Source of the DNA: Sandarakinorhabdus glacialis
Lineage (GTDB): Bacteria; Pseudomonadota; Alphaproteobacteria; Sphingomonadales; Sphingomonadaceae
Reading direction: 5' to 3'
Assembly (NCBI RefSeq): GCF_014643455.1
Contig: NZ_BMJM01000001.1
Location: forward strand, 486,123 to 550,122
Length of the DNA: 64,000 bases
Below the pieces are notes generated by a model, which saw nothing but the letters and a program-made list of their open reading frames with translations, made no database searches and was not told where the DNA came from. The position numbers were made by a program, and so were the translations under genes. Of the stretch, positions 1-8,933 are shown piece after piece (within the stretch, counting starts at the first letter, position 1; each line of letters begins with the position of its first letter).

Positions 1-148
1 CACCGAGAAACTCGAGACGCTGGTAGCTGTCGGGTCCCGACGCCGCGCTGCTGTGGGTGAGCGCGCGGCGCACGAGGCGGATGTCGGTGAAATCATGCCC
101 GAGGCGCTCGCGGGCCCAGGCGGCAAGTTCGGCGTCGGTGTGGCTCAC
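1..148 (-). CDS. rnc: Ribonuclease III, N-terminal part (runs off the window)
   Basis: Endoribonuclease that cleaves double-stranded RNA in rRNA maturation and mRNA decay. Only about 49 N-terminal residues are inside the window. They include the stretch ALTHSS followed by YQRLEFLG, which is the typical start of the RNase III catalytic domain just before the acidic signature helix. The start is a GTG at 148 that overlaps the lepB stop in a GTGA arrangement, so the two genes are translationally coupled. The order lepB-rnc is conserved in alphaproteobacteria. The C-terminal double-stranded RNA binding domain is not visible. Confidence 0.88.
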   Translation of the reverse strand, partial: MSHTDAELAAWARERLGHDFTDIRLVRRALTHSSAASGPDSYQRLEFLG

Positions 149-969
149 AGGCGCTTGCCGATGCGTTCGGTGCGCAGCGGGCCTTCCTGGCGGATCGAGA
201 AGAAGATGCGGTCGGCGCGGCCGATGATGTTGGCGGTGGGGACCAGCCCGACCCCGCCTTCGGCGATGGTGAAGCGGCTGTCGGCCGAATCGTCGCGATT
301 GTCGCCAAGGACGAACACATGGCCGGGCGGCACCGTCAGCACCGGGGTGGTGTCGCGGACGTCGCCCCGGACCTGGTCGAGGACGACATGATCGCGGCCG
401 CCGGGGATGGATTCGGTGCGCGCCGGATAGCGGCAGATGACCCGGGTGCCCGCCGGGCCGCTCGTGCGGGTGCGGAAGTCCGGACGGCCGGGGCCTGAAT
501 CGCAGTCGGTGGTGCTGTCGGCGAGGACGAAGTCGGCGCGGGTGAGCTGGGGCAGGGCGGTGCCGTTGAGGATGACCTGGCCGTCCTGCATCGCCACGGT
601 GTCGCCAGGCAGGGCGATGACGCGCTTGATATAGTCGGCGCGGTTATCGCGCGGCGTCTTGAAGACGATGACGTCGCCGCGCGCCGGCAGCGATCCGCCG
701 ATGCGGCCGTCGAACAGCGGCAGTCCGAGCGGCAGCGAATATCGGCCATAGCCATAGGGCCATTTGGCGACGAACAGATAATCGCCGACCAGCAGCTGCG
801 GCAGCATCGATTCCGACGGGATGTTGAAAGGCTCGTAGACGAAGGTCCGTAAACCCAGCGCGATCAGCACCGCGATAAGGAGCATCCGCATGATCGCGCC
901 CAGCGAAGCCTTTTGGCGCTGGGTGCGCGCGAGGTGCGCATCGCGGCTTTCGGAAATACTTGTCGACAT
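145..969 (-). CDS. lepB: Signal peptidase I
   Basis: Inner-membrane protease that removes signal peptides from exported proteins. The 274-residue product has one clear N-terminal membrane segment (about residues 27-44). The catalytic serine lies in the SESM motif (Ser54) and the general-base lysine in YIKRVIALPGD (Lys115). The late box GHVFVLGDNRDDSADS is also present. Length is normal for a short alphaproteobacterial enzyme. It is upstream of and coupled to rnc through a 4-base overlap. Its start lies about 100 bases from the divergent pgi start. Confidence 0.96.
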   Translation of the reverse strand: MSTSISESRDAHLARTQRQKASLGAIMRMLLIAVLIALGLRTFVYEPFNIPSESMLPQLLVGDYLFVAKWPYGYGRYSLPLGLPLFDGRIGGSLPARGDVIVFKTPRDNRADYIKRVIALPGDTVAMQDGQVILNGTALPQLTRADFVLADSTTDCDSGPGRPDFRTRTSGPAGTRVICRYPARTESIPGGRDHVVLDQVRGDVRDTTPVLTVPPGHVFVLGDNRDDSADSRFTIAEGGVGLVPTANIIGRADRIFFSIRQEGPLRTERIGKRL

Positions 970-1076
970 TGCCGTGGGGCGTGGCGCGCGGATGCCTCCG
1001 GGTCAAGTGCGATGGTCACGTAATGTTCGCAAAGCAGGTGTTGGAACCCTTGTCTTCCTCCGCCATTGTGACGGGC

Positions 1077-2588
1077 ATGACCCATGAAGCCCTTGACGCA
1101 ATGCTGCCGCCGCCCTCGATCGCCGAACTGTTCGACGCCGATGATGGCCGACTGGCGCGCCTGTCGCGCGATGTGGCGGGGCTGCATTTCGACTTTTCCA
1201 AGCTGGCGGTCGACGGCAATATACTGGCGGCGTTGCAGGCGCTGGCGGTCGAGGCCGATTTCAGCGGCTGGCGGCAGCGCCTGTTTGCCGGCGAGGTCGT
1301 CAATGCGAGCGAGAACCGCGCCGCGACGCATATCGCCGAGCGCGGCACCGGAAGTGCTGCCGACAATGCCGCGGCAGCGATCGGCCAGGCGATGGTGCGC
1401 GACGTGGCGACCCGGGTGCGCGGCGAGGACGTCTCGCACGTGCTGCATATCGGCATTGGCGGATCGGCGCTGGGGCCGGCGCTGCTGCTCGATGCACTGG
1501 GGCGCGATGGCGACGGCCCGGTGGTGCATATCGTCGCCAATATCGATGGCGAGGCGCTGGCGCGGGCGGCGGCGCAGTGCGACCCGGCGCGAACACGGAT
1601 CGTCATCGTGTCGAAGACCTTCTCGACGACGGAAACGCTGACCAATGCCGATAGCGCGCTGGCGTGGCTGGCGGCGGCGGGGGTGGCGGACCCGCGCAGC
1701 CGGACGATCTCGGTGACGGCGGCGCCGGAGCGGGCGCGGGCGTGGGGCGCAGGCGACGTGCTGCCGTTCGCGGACACCGTCGGCGGGCGGTATTCGCTAT
1801 GGTCGGCGGTCGGCCTGCCGTTCGCGCTGCGCTGCGGGCCGGACGCGTTTGCAGCGCTCCACGCCGGCGCGCGGGCGATGGACGCGCATTTCCGCGACAG
1901 CGATGCCGGGCAGAACGCGCCGTTGCTGGCGGCGATGTGCGACGTCTGGGCGGCGCGGTACCAGCGCCAACCGGTGCGCGCGGTCTTCGCCTATGACGAG
2001 CGGCTGCGGCTGTTGCCGGCGTTTCTCCAGCAGCTCGAGATGGAGAGCAACGGCAAGAGTGTGACGCGGGCGGGAGCGCCGGTCGATGGCCCGACTGCGG
2101 CGGTGACCTGGGGCGGGACCGGCACCGATGCCCAGCACGCGGTGTTCCAGCTGCTCCACCAGGGCACGGTCGTGGGGCCAGCAGAGTTCGTCGCGGTGCG
2201 CGAACCGGGGCATGGCCTCGCGGCGACGCATCACCGGCAATTGCTGGCGAATTGTTTTGCCCAGGGCGCGGCCTTGATGCGCGGGCGGACGCTGGAGCAA
2301 GCGCTGGCGCTGTCGGGCGGCGATGCGGCGCTGGCGGCGGCGAAGACTTTTGCCGGCAACCGGCCATCGGCGACGATCCTGCTCGATCGGCTCGATCCGT
2401 TTTCGCTGGGCGCGTTGCTGGCGTTCTACGAGCACCGGGTGTTTGCAGCGGCGGTGCTGATGGGGATCAACCCGTTCGATCAATGGGGGGTCGAGCTGGG
2501 AAAGGAGATGGCGACGGCGGTGATGGCGGGCGGCGCGGAAGGGTTCGATCCGTCGACGGCGGATTTAATGGCTAGGGCGAAGATCTAG
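1077..2588 (+). CDS. pgi: Glucose-6-phosphate isomerase
   Basis: Interconverts glucose-6-phosphate and fructose-6-phosphate in the cytoplasm, feeding Entner-Doudoroff or gluconeogenic flux. The 503-residue protein shows HIGIGGSALGP, the sugar-phosphate SIS region VSKTFSTTETLTN, GGRYSLWSAVGLP, MESNGKS, and the C-terminal family signature PFDQWGVELGK (about residues 466-476). An in-frame start exists at 960, but it would run into the divergent lepB gene and add 39 residues unlike the family. ATG 1077 is therefore preferred. A palindromic repeat element follows immediately after the stop. Confidence 0.95.
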   Translation: MTHEALDAMLPPPSIAELFDADDGRLARLSRDVAGLHFDFSKLAVDGNILAALQALAVEADFSGWRQRLFAGEVVNASENRAATHIAERGTGSAADNAAAAIGQAMVRDVATRVRGEDVSHVLHIGIGGSALGPALLLDALGRDGDGPVVHIVANIDGEALARAAAQCDPARTRIVIVSKTFSTTETLTNADSALAWLAAAGVADPRSRTISVTAAPERARAWGAGDVLPFADTVGGRYSLWSAVGLPFALRCGPDAFAALHAGARAMDAHFRDSDAGQNAPLLAAMCDVWAARYQRQPVRAVFAYDERLRLLPAFLQQLEMESNGKSVTRAGAPVDGPTAAVTWGGTGTDAQHAVFQLLHQGTVVGPAEFVAVREPGHGLAATHHRQLLANCFAQGAALMRGRTLEQALALSGGDAALAAAKTFAGNRPSATILLDRLDPFSLGALLAFYEHRVFAAAVLMGINPFDQWGVELGKEMATAVMAGGAEGFDPSTADLMARAKI

Positions 2589-2593
2589 CCGTG

Positions 2594-2723
2594 TCCTCCC
2601 CCTTGAGGGGGGAGGCGAGAGACGCGGCTTCGCGGCCCGGGTGGGGGTGGTCCCCTTTCGGCGCAGGGGACCACCCCCACCCGCTCGCAAACGCGAGTCG
2701 CCTCCTCCCTCAAGGGGGGAGGA
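2594..2723. repeat. Palindromic repeat, inverted-pair form (copy 1)
   Basis: A 130-bp near-perfect palindrome fills the space between pgi and bpt. Each end is a small stem of the CCTCCC/GGGAGG type. Inside come GGCGAGAGACGCG-like arms. The centre is a perfect 15-bp inverted repeat (2641-2655 with 2666-2680). It consists of two head-to-head copies of the roughly 55-60 base unit found singly at 49763, 60229, 61430 and 62457. Both flanking genes point toward it, so it may also serve as a bidirectional terminator, although there is no long T run. Confidence 0.85.
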
Positions 2724-2728
2724 CAAGG

Positions 2729-3466
2729 TTAAATTACCATCGGCTTCCAAATCCCTGCAATCAGCGCCTCAGCTGGCTGAAAGCTCTTCTTGTACGCCAT
2801 GCGGTCACAGCCCTCGATCCAATAACCGAGATAAACGAACGGCAACCCCGCCTTCGCCGCGCGGGTAATGTGATCGAGGATGATGAAATTGCCCATGCCG
2901 CGGCGCGCGCCGGGATCAGGGTCGTAGAAGCTGTAGATCATCGACAGGCCATCGGACTGCTTGTCGGTCAGGCAGCAGCCCACCAGCTTGCCCGGGCGGC
3001 CATCGGTGCTGGGCTCGCGATATTCGACGACGACGGTATCGACCGGCGATTGCTCGACCATGTCGGCGAAATCATGCCCGTCCATGCCGGCCATGCCGCC
3101 GACCGGGTGGCGCGCCGTCAGATAGCGGCGGAGCAGCGCCCATTGTTCCTCGGTCGACCAGGGCTCACAAGCGGTGACCTCGAGGTCGGCGTGACGGCGC
3201 AGCAGTCGTTTCTGGCTGGTCGAGGGGCGGAATTCGCCGGTGACGACACGCACCGAGATGCAGGCGTGGCAGAAATCACAGCTTGGGCGATAGACGACGT
3301 TCTGGCTGCGCCGAAAGCCGATGCGGCCGAGCGCTTCGTTCATGTCGGGGGCATCGGTGCCCTTCAACTCGGCGAAAACCTTGCGCTCGGTAAGGCCCGG
3401 CACATAGGGGCACGGCGCCGGCGCGGTGACAAAGAAGCGTGGGAAGCGAAAGCTCTGGTCGGTCAC
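2729..3466 (-). CDS. bpt: Aspartate/glutamate leucyltransferase (Bpt)
   Basis: Transfers leucine from Leu-tRNA to proteins with N-terminal Asp or Glu, marking them for ClpS/ClpAP degradation (N-end rule pathway). The 245-residue protein has the ATE/Bpt layout. The N-terminal half begins with a Pro/Phe-rich segment and contains the cysteine cluster CDFCHAC (Cys63, 66, 69). The C-terminal half is acyltransferase-like, with SFYDPD and YLGYWIEGC-type motifs. The family also includes arginyltransferases. Assignment as Bpt rests on overall similarity to bacterial members. Convergent with pgi across a repeat. Confidence 0.92.
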   Translation of the reverse strand: MTDQSFRFPRFFVTAPAPCPYVPGLTERKVFAELKGTDAPDMNEALGRIGFRRSQNVVYRPSCDFCHACISVRVVTGEFRPSTSQKRLLRRHADLEVTACEPWSTEEQWALLRRYLTARHPVGGMAGMDGHDFADMVEQSPVDTVVVEYREPSTDGRPGKLVGCCLTDKQSDGLSMIYSFYDPDPGARRGMGNFIILDHITRAAKAGLPFVYLGYWIEGCDRMAYKKSFQPAEALIAGIWKPMVI

Positions 3467-3571
3467 TCAGCTCCCCCTCCGGTGGCTGTGTTACGTTCCA
3501 GTGTAATGCGGCCCGCCGGCCAATAGCCATAGTATAAATGACAGTTAACGCGCGCGTCAGTAGAGCCCGTA

Positions 3572-4822
3572 TCAGTCGAGCTCCACCATGCGGACTTCAT
3601 AGCTTGCCGCTCGCAATGCCTCGACGAGCCGGTTGAGGTGGTCGCGGTCGCGGGTTTCGCATTCGATGTCGGTGATCAGCCCCTTGGCCGGCAGGTTGGT
3701 AAACACCCGCTGGTGATAGACTTCGAGGATGTTGACCTGCTGCTGGTCGAAGATGCGCGCGACCTCGAACAGCTGGCCGGGGCGATCCTTCAAACGGATG
3801 CGCAGCCGCGCCAGCCGGCCCGAGCGCGCCAGTTCGCGGAGCAGGACATTGGCGAGCAGCCGCGTGTCGATGTTGCCGCCGCACAGGACCAGCCCGACCT
3901 TGGTGCCGCGAAAGCGCCGCGGATGCGCTAGCAGCGCCGCGAGGCCAGCCGCGCCAGCGCCCTCGACGACGGTTTTCTCGATGTTGAGCAGCATGGCGAC
4001 GGCGGTTTCGAGGTCGCGCTCGCCGACGAGGACGATGTCGTCGACCAGCGCGCGGACGACCTGGCTGGTCAGCTTGCCCGGAGTCTTGACCGCGATGCCT
4101 TCGGCCAGCGTATCGCCGTCGCAGACGCTCGTCTCGCCCTTCAGGAACGCATACATCGAGGGGTAAAGCTCGGCCTGGACACCGATGACGTCGATCTTGG
4201 GGTTGCGCGCCTTGGCGACCGTGGCGATGCCCGAGATCAGCCCGCCGCCGCCGATCGGCACGACCAAAGTATCGAGATCGGGCACGGCATCGAGCATTTC
4301 AAGGCCGACGGTGCCTTGGCCGGCCATCACCAGCGGATCGTCGAAGGGGTGGACGAACACGAAGCCGCGCTTGGCGGCGAGTTCATGGGCGTGGCCGGCC
4401 GCATCCTCGAATTTCTCGCCGAACATCACGACGTTGGCGCCGTGGCTTTCGGTTTGCTGGACTTTTACGACCGGCGTGAAGCGCGGCATGACGATAGTGG
4501 CTGGAATGCCGAGCCGCTTGGCGCCATAGGCCAGGCCCTGGGCGTGGTTGCCGGCCGACGCCGCGATGACGCCGCGTGCGCGCTCCTCGGGCGTCAGGCT
4601 GAGCAGCTTGTTCAGCGCGCCGCGCTCCTTGTAGGCGGCGGTGAACTGCAGATTTTCGAACTTGAGCCAGACATCGGCGCCGGTCAGGTCCGACAGCGTC
4701 TGGCTGCGCAAGCAGGGTGTCCTGATAACGGCACCTTCGATCGCACGCGCTGCCATCTCGATGTCGGCGAGCGAGATCGGCAGGACGGAAGCATCGGGCG
4801 CAAGGGTGATGGTGGAAGTCAT
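3572..4822 (-). CDS. ilvA: Threonine ammonia-lyase (threonine dehydratase) with ACT domain
   Basis: PLP enzyme that deaminates threonine to 2-oxobutyrate, the first step toward isoleucine. It may also act on serine. Residues 20-330 form the fold-type II PLP domain: the PLP lysine is in TAAYKERGA (Lys65), the substrate loop is ASAGNHAQG (about 88-96), and the phosphate-binding glycine loop is PIGGGGLISG (about 189-198). The last 80 residues form an ACT domain that begins near RLRIRLKDRPGQLFEV, which suggests allosteric control by an amino acid. At 416 residues it is the one-ACT, short (TdcB/IlvA2-like) form. Divergent from the VIT transporter. Confidence 0.93.
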   Translation of the reverse strand: MTSTITLAPDASVLPISLADIEMAARAIEGAVIRTPCLRSQTLSDLTGADVWLKFENLQFTAAYKERGALNKLLSLTPEERARGVIAASAGNHAQGLAYGAKRLGIPATIVMPRFTPVVKVQQTESHGANVVMFGEKFEDAAGHAHELAAKRGFVFVHPFDDPLVMAGQGTVGLEMLDAVPDLDTLVVPIGGGGLISGIATVAKARNPKIDVIGVQAELYPSMYAFLKGETSVCDGDTLAEGIAVKTPGKLTSQVVRALVDDIVLVGERDLETAVAMLLNIEKTVVEGAGAAGLAALLAHPRRFRGTKVGLVLCGGNIDTRLLANVLLRELARSGRLARLRIRLKDRPGQLFEVARIFDQQQVNILEVYHQRVFTNLPAKGLITDIECETRDRDHLNRLVEALRAASYEVRMVELD

Positions 4823-4887
4823 TGCGGTCTGTTAGCGGTCAAGGCCAGCAGGCGCAAATGCCGGCGGCACGGGAAAGGCAGGATTCG

Positions 4888-5589
4888 ATGGCGCGCTCCC
4901 CCGTCCACCGGGAAAGTCATGCGCTGGATCGCATCGGCTGGCTGCGCGCCGGCGTCCTGGGCGCCAACGACGGCATTGTTTCGACCGCAAGCCTGATCGT
5001 CGGCGTCGCGTCGGCCAGCATGGCGTCGCAACAAGTCCTAGTCACCGGGGTGGCGGGCCTTGTCGCCGGCGCACTGTCGATGGCCGCGGGCGAATATGTC
5101 TCGGTGTCGTCGCAGGCCGATGCCGAGCGCCAGAACCTGGAATGCGAAAAGCTGGAGCTGAGCACCGACGACGCTGGCGAGCGCGCCGAACTGGCGGCCA
5201 TATATGAAGGCCGTGGGCTCGACGCGGCGCTGGCGCGGGAAGTCGCAGCGCAGTTGATGGCAAAGGACGCGCTGGGTGCCCATGCGCGCGATGAGCTTGG
5301 GCTGACTACGGCGCTGGCGGCGCGGCCGATCCAGGCGGCGATCACTTCGGCGATGGCGTTCGCCACGGGTGCGGCGTTGCCCTTGCTGGCGGTCGTGCTG
5401 GCACCGGCCAACAGGCTCTCGCTAGCCGTGATGATGACATCGATCGCGGCGCTGGCGCTGCTTGGCATGACGGGCGCCCGGCTCGGCAAGGCACCGGTGC
5501 TGCTGCCGACGATCCGCGTGGTATTCTGGGGCGCGGTTGCCATGGCCGGCACAGCCCTGATAGGCCGAATGTTCGGCGCCTTGGTGTAG
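4888..5589 (+). CDS. VIT1/CCC1-family iron or manganese transporter
   Basis: Predicted membrane protein of 233 residues that would move Fe2+ or Mn2+ across the inner membrane. The N-terminal region LRAGVLGANDGIVSTASLIVG and the adjacent LVAGALSMAAGEYVSVSSQ are hallmarks of the family. A hydrophilic helical segment with several acidic residues follows (about 80-140), where other VIT proteins bind metal. Three hydrophobic segments end the protein. Starts upstream at 4822 (TTG) and 4858 (ATG) are possible, but the family homology begins just after ATG 4888. Divergent from ilvA. Substrate not determined from sequence. Confidence 0.85.
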   Translation: MARSPVHRESHALDRIGWLRAGVLGANDGIVSTASLIVGVASASMASQQVLVTGVAGLVAGALSMAAGEYVSVSSQADAERQNLECEKLELSTDDAGERAELAAIYEGRGLDAALAREVAAQLMAKDALGAHARDELGLTTALAARPIQAAITSAMAFATGAALPLLAVVLAPANRLSLAVMMTSIAALALLGMTGARLGKAPVLLPTIRVVFWGAVAMAGTALIGRMFGALV

Positions 5590-5640
5590 GGGCGGTCACC
5601 CGGCGGCGTAACGGGCCGGCAGATATTGGACGGAGCAAGA

Positions 5641-6507
5641 ATGGCGCGCATCGGTTTTCTCGGCCTCGGCATCATGGGCGGCCCGATGGCGCGGCACCTC
5701 GCGGCCGCCGGCCACGACGTGATGGTGTATAATCGGACGGCGGAGAAAGCGGCGGCCTGGGTGGCGGCGCATGGTGGCCGCAGTGCGGCGACTCCGGCGC
5801 TGGCGGCGGCGGGGGCGGAGATGGTGTTGGCGTGTGTCGGTGCCGACAAGGACCTGCGCGCGGTGACGCTCGGCCCTGACGGCGCTTTCGCGGCGATGGC
5901 GCCCGGCGCGGTGTTCGTCGATCATACCACCGTCTCCGCCGAGATCGCCCGCGAACTGGCAGAAGCGGGAGCGGCGCGCGGCTTGCTGGTGCTCGACGCG
6001 CCGGTTTCGGGCGGGCAGGCGGGGGCCGAGAACGGTGCGCTGACGATCATGTGCGGCGGCAGCGCCGAAGCCTTTGCGGCTGCCGAGCCGGTGATGCAGG
6101 CGTACGCCAAGCGCATCGGCCACATGGGGCCGGCGGGCAGCGGGCAATTGACCAAGATGGTCAACCAGCTGTGCATCGCCGGGGTGCTGCAGGGGCTGGC
6201 CGAGGGGCTGGCGTTCGGCAAGGCGGCGGGGCTCGACCTGGGGCAGGTCGTCGACGTGATCTCGAAAGGGGCGGCGCAAAGCTGGCAGATGGATAATCGT
6301 GCGCCGACGATGGCGAAGGGCGAATTCGATTTCGGCTTCGCGGTCGACTGGATGCGCAAGGACCTCGGGCTGGCGCTGGACGAGGCGCGGCGGCTCGGCG
6401 CGGTGCTGCCGCTGGCGGCGCTGGTCGATCAATTCTACGGCGATGTCCAAGGCATGGGCGGCGGCCGGCAGGATACGTCGTCGCTGATCCGGCGGCTGGT
6501 ACCTTAG
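5641..6507 (+). CDS. NAD(P)-dependent 3-hydroxyisobutyrate dehydrogenase-family oxidoreductase
   Basis: Beta-hydroxyacid dehydrogenase of 288 residues. The Rossmann fold starts at residue 4 with GFLGLGIMGGPMA, and the NRT that ends the second strand (31-33) suggests NADP preference. The substrate-binding motif DAPVSGGQAGAENG (119-132) and the catalytic lysine in GSGQLTKMVNQL (Lys172) are intact. Members reduce tartronate semialdehyde, succinic semialdehyde or glyoxylate, or oxidise 3-hydroxyisobutyrate, and which applies here cannot be read from sequence. An earlier TTG at 5626 is rejected, because GGAGC sits at the right distance before ATG 5641. Confidence 0.88.
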   Translation: MARIGFLGLGIMGGPMARHLAAAGHDVMVYNRTAEKAAAWVAAHGGRSAATPALAAAGAEMVLACVGADKDLRAVTLGPDGAFAAMAPGAVFVDHTTVSAEIARELAEAGAARGLLVLDAPVSGGQAGAENGALTIMCGGSAEAFAAAEPVMQAYAKRIGHMGPAGSGQLTKMVNQLCIAGVLQGLAEGLAFGKAAGLDLGQVVDVISKGAAQSWQMDNRAPTMAKGEFDFGFAVDWMRKDLGLALDEARRLGAVLPLAALVDQFYGDVQGMGGGRQDTSSLIRRLVP

Positions 6508-6552
6508 TTCCTGCTCTGGCCGCTGGCCTCGGTGCCTGCTAGATTCCCGCCC

Positions 6553-8184
6553 ATGAAAACAGCCAACACCCTCGTCGCCGCGTTCCTGCTGACCGCGGCG
6601 CCGGTCCTTGCCGACACGTCGTACGTCAACGCCAATGGCTATACGCTCGACGGCGGCGGTAGCCTGCAGCGGTTCGCGGTGCTGGTCGTCGGCAACGATG
6701 GCCGCGTCAAGGCGACATTGCCCGCCGGCGCCATCCCGCCGCGCGGCAAGAAGATCGATGTCGGCGGGCTCACGCTGCTGCCGGGGCTGATCGACGCGCA
6801 CGGCCATGTCATGGGCCTTGGCGAGGGCGCGCTGGCGGTCGATTTGAACGGCACCAAGTCCTTGGCCGATGCCCTGGCGGCGATCCGCGCCAATCCGGGG
6901 ACGGGGGCGTGGATCAAGGGCAGTGGCTGGAACCAGGAACGCTGGAACCTGGGGCGTTTCCCGACCGCGAAGGAACTCGACGCGGTGACCGGCAACCGGC
7001 CGGCTTTCCTCGAACGGGTCGATGGCCATGCCGGCTGGGTCAACTCCGCGGCGCTGGCGCTATCGGGCATCACCAACGCGACTCCGGACCCTGCCGGCGG
7101 GCGGATCGAGCGCGATGCCAGCGGTGCAGCGACGGGCGTGCTCGTCGATGCGGCGATGAAACTGGTGACGTCGAAGATCCCGGCGCCGACGACGAAGGAA
7201 GCCGACCTGGCGCTGAGCAAGGCGTTGCAAATCATGGGCTCGGTCGGGCTGACCAGCGTCGGCGACGCGGGAATGGATCGGCCGACCTGGGACCGGTATC
7301 GCCGCTTTGCGCGGACCGGCAAGCTGACGACGCGCATCTATGCGATGGCCTATGGGCCCGAGAATCGCGCGGCGATCGCGCCGAATGGCCCGATCGGCTG
7401 GGAATATGGCGACCGGCTGGCAATGATGGCGATGAAGCTGCAGGCCGATGGCGCACTCGGCAGCCGCGGCGCCTGGATGAAATCGGATTATAGCGACGCC
7501 GCCGGGCAGCGCGGCCTGCCATTTTTCGAGGAAGGCAATTTGCGCCGGATGATCCTCGATGCGTCGGCAAAGGGTTTCCAGGTCAACGTCCACGCGATCG
7601 GCGATGCCGCCAACGGCGCGGCGCTGGGCGCATTTTCGGCAACCCCCGAGGCCCAGCGGATGACCCTGCGCCACCGCGACGAACATACGCAGGTGGTCGC
7701 CGTGGAGGATCTGCCGCGCTTTGCCCGGCTCGGCATCATCGCCTCGATCCAGCCGACGCATGCGACCAGCGACAAGGGCATGGCCGAGGCGCGGGTCGGC
7801 GAAAAACGGTTGGCGGGGGCCTATGCCTGGCAGACCCTGATCAAGAGCGGCGCCCATATTGCCGGGGGCTCCGACTTCCCGGTCGAGCCGCCGAACCCGT
7901 TCTACGGGCTGCACGCGGCGGTGACCCGGCAGTCGCGCGACGGCTTGCCGCCGGGTGGCTGGCACCCGGAGGAGGCGATGACGATCGAGCAGGCCTTTGC
8001 CGCGTTCACCACCGGCGCGGCCTGGGCCAACCACGCCGAGGACAAGGTCGGCACGCTCGAGCCCGGCAAATGGGCCGACTTCGTGCTGATCGACCGCGAC
8101 CCATTTGCCGCGCCGGCAAGTGGGCTTTGGCAGACGCGGGTCGATGAGACATGGGTGGCGGGGAAGCGGGTTTTCAGGCGGTAG
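6553..8184 (+). CDS. Secreted YtcJ-like amidohydrolase
   Basis: Metal-dependent hydrolase of the amidohydrolase superfamily, 543 residues, with a signal peptide ending in PVLA-DT near residue 20. It is therefore periplasmic or outer. The metal-binding HxH-like motif is IDAHGHVMG. Later elements are QADGALGSRGA, VNVHAIGDAAN, RDEHTQVV and GGSDFPVEPPNP, the order seen in the YtcJ/exoenzyme regulatory family. The C-terminal GTLEPGKWADFVLIDRDPF closes the composite beta domain. Substrate unknown; YtcJ-like proteins act on amides or aldehyde-like compounds. Possibly cotranscribed with the preceding dehydrogenase (45-base gap). Confidence 0.85.
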   Translation: MKTANTLVAAFLLTAAPVLADTSYVNANGYTLDGGGSLQRFAVLVVGNDGRVKATLPAGAIPPRGKKIDVGGLTLLPGLIDAHGHVMGLGEGALAVDLNGTKSLADALAAIRANPGTGAWIKGSGWNQERWNLGRFPTAKELDAVTGNRPAFLERVDGHAGWVNSAALALSGITNATPDPAGGRIERDASGAATGVLVDAAMKLVTSKIPAPTTKEADLALSKALQIMGSVGLTSVGDAGMDRPTWDRYRRFARTGKLTTRIYAMAYGPENRAAIAPNGPIGWEYGDRLAMMAMKLQADGALGSRGAWMKSDYSDAAGQRGLPFFEEGNLRRMILDASAKGFQVNVHAIGDAANGAALGAFSATPEAQRMTLRHRDEHTQVVAVEDLPRFARLGIIASIQPTHATSDKGMAEARVGEKRLAGAYAWQTLIKSGAHIAGGSDFPVEPPNPFYGLHAAVTRQSRDGLPPGGWHPEEAMTIEQAFAAFTTGAAWANHAEDKVGTLEPGKWADFVLIDRDPFAAPASGLWQTRVDETWVAGKRVFRR

Positions 8185-8210
8185 GCGGACTGTCGCCGAA
8201 CCGCACACCT

Positions 8211-8300
8211 CGTCATGCTGAACTTGTTTCAGCATCCACCGTGCCTCAGGCGAAAGCGTCCCGGCGGCGCGATGGATGCTGAAACAAGTTCAGCATGACG
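8211..8300. repeat. Perfect 27-bp inverted repeat
   Basis: Two 27-base arms (8211-8237 and 8274-8300) are exact reverse complements around a 36-base spacer. The arm core reads GGATGCTGAAACAAGTTC. A single arm with one mismatch recurs at 49216-49242. The element lies between two convergent genes and could fold into a long hairpin in RNA. No T tract follows, so it is recorded as a repeat rather than a terminator. Confidence 0.85.
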
Positions 8301-8314
8301 ATTCCGTCTATGCG

Positions 8315-8923
8315 CTATTTATACTTGACCGAGCAGCCATAGGGCTTGGTCGTGGCGGGGTCGGGCGCCTTGCCCGCCTTCACGGCGAGGACGGCAGCGC
8401 GGGCATAATTGGTGCCGGCTTTCGCATCGGCTTCATCGGCGGTCGCGCGATCATTGATGGCGCCGGCATAGGCGAGTTTCCCCGCCGGATCGATGACGTA
8501 GATGTGCGGGGTGGTGCGGGCGCCGTACGCGGTACCGATGGTTCCGGCGGGGTCGAGCAGATAGGCGGTCGGGGCGGCCTTGTCCTTGGCGATTTGAGCC
8601 TTGGCGCCAAGGCCGTCGACCTGGCCCTGCTTGCCTGGGGCGCTGCTGTTGACGGTCAGCCAGACGGCGCCCGACTGGCGGGCCGCGGCCTGTGTCGCCT
8701 GCATGTTGCCGCTGTCGTAGTGGGCGCGGACGAACGGGCAGCCGGCGTTGGTCCATTCGAGGACGACGGTCTTGCCCTTGTAATCGCTCAGCTTGACGGT
8801 CTTGCCATTGGCATCGACGGCGGTGAACTGCGGTGCGGCGGCACCGACACTGGCGTTTGCAAACGCAGGGCCAAATGCCGGGCCGGCCGCCAGAAGCGCG
8901 GCGGCGAACAACATCGATTTCAC
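8315..8923 (-). CDS. Exported redoxin/AhpC-TSA-like thioredoxin-fold protein
   Basis: A 203-residue periplasmic protein with a signal peptide (cleavage near AFA-NASVG). It has a thioredoxin/redoxin fold that starts at APQFTAVDANGKTVKLSDY. The active-site region reads TNAGCPFVRAHY, with one cysteine and no CxxC. A second cysteine sits near the C-terminus in KPYGCSVKYK, so a peroxiredoxin-like two-cysteine mechanism is possible. The start is taken as GTG 8923 because AGGAG lies 8 bases upstream; a longer frame from TTG 8941 would overlap the dsbD-like gene. It is probably an export-linked redox partner of that gene. Confidence 0.82.
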   Translation of the reverse strand: MKSMLFAAALLAAGPAFGPAFANASVGAAAPQFTAVDANGKTVKLSDYKGKTVVLEWTNAGCPFVRAHYDSGNMQATQAAARQSGAVWLTVNSSAPGKQGQVDGLGAKAQIAKDKAAPTAYLLDPAGTIGTAYGARTTPHIYVIDPAGKLAYAGAINDRATADEADAKAGTNYARAAVLAVKAGKAPDPATTKPYGCSVKYK

Positions 8924-8933
8924 GGCATGTCTC

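Noticed and set aside
5596-7029. Minus-strand frame of 477 codons opposite the dehydrogenase and amidohydrolase
   Set aside because: Arg/Gln/His-rich shadow without motifs.
8211-8300. Inverted repeat as an intrinsic terminator
   Set aside because: No T run follows either arm, and the arms recur elsewhere as a dispersed repeat.
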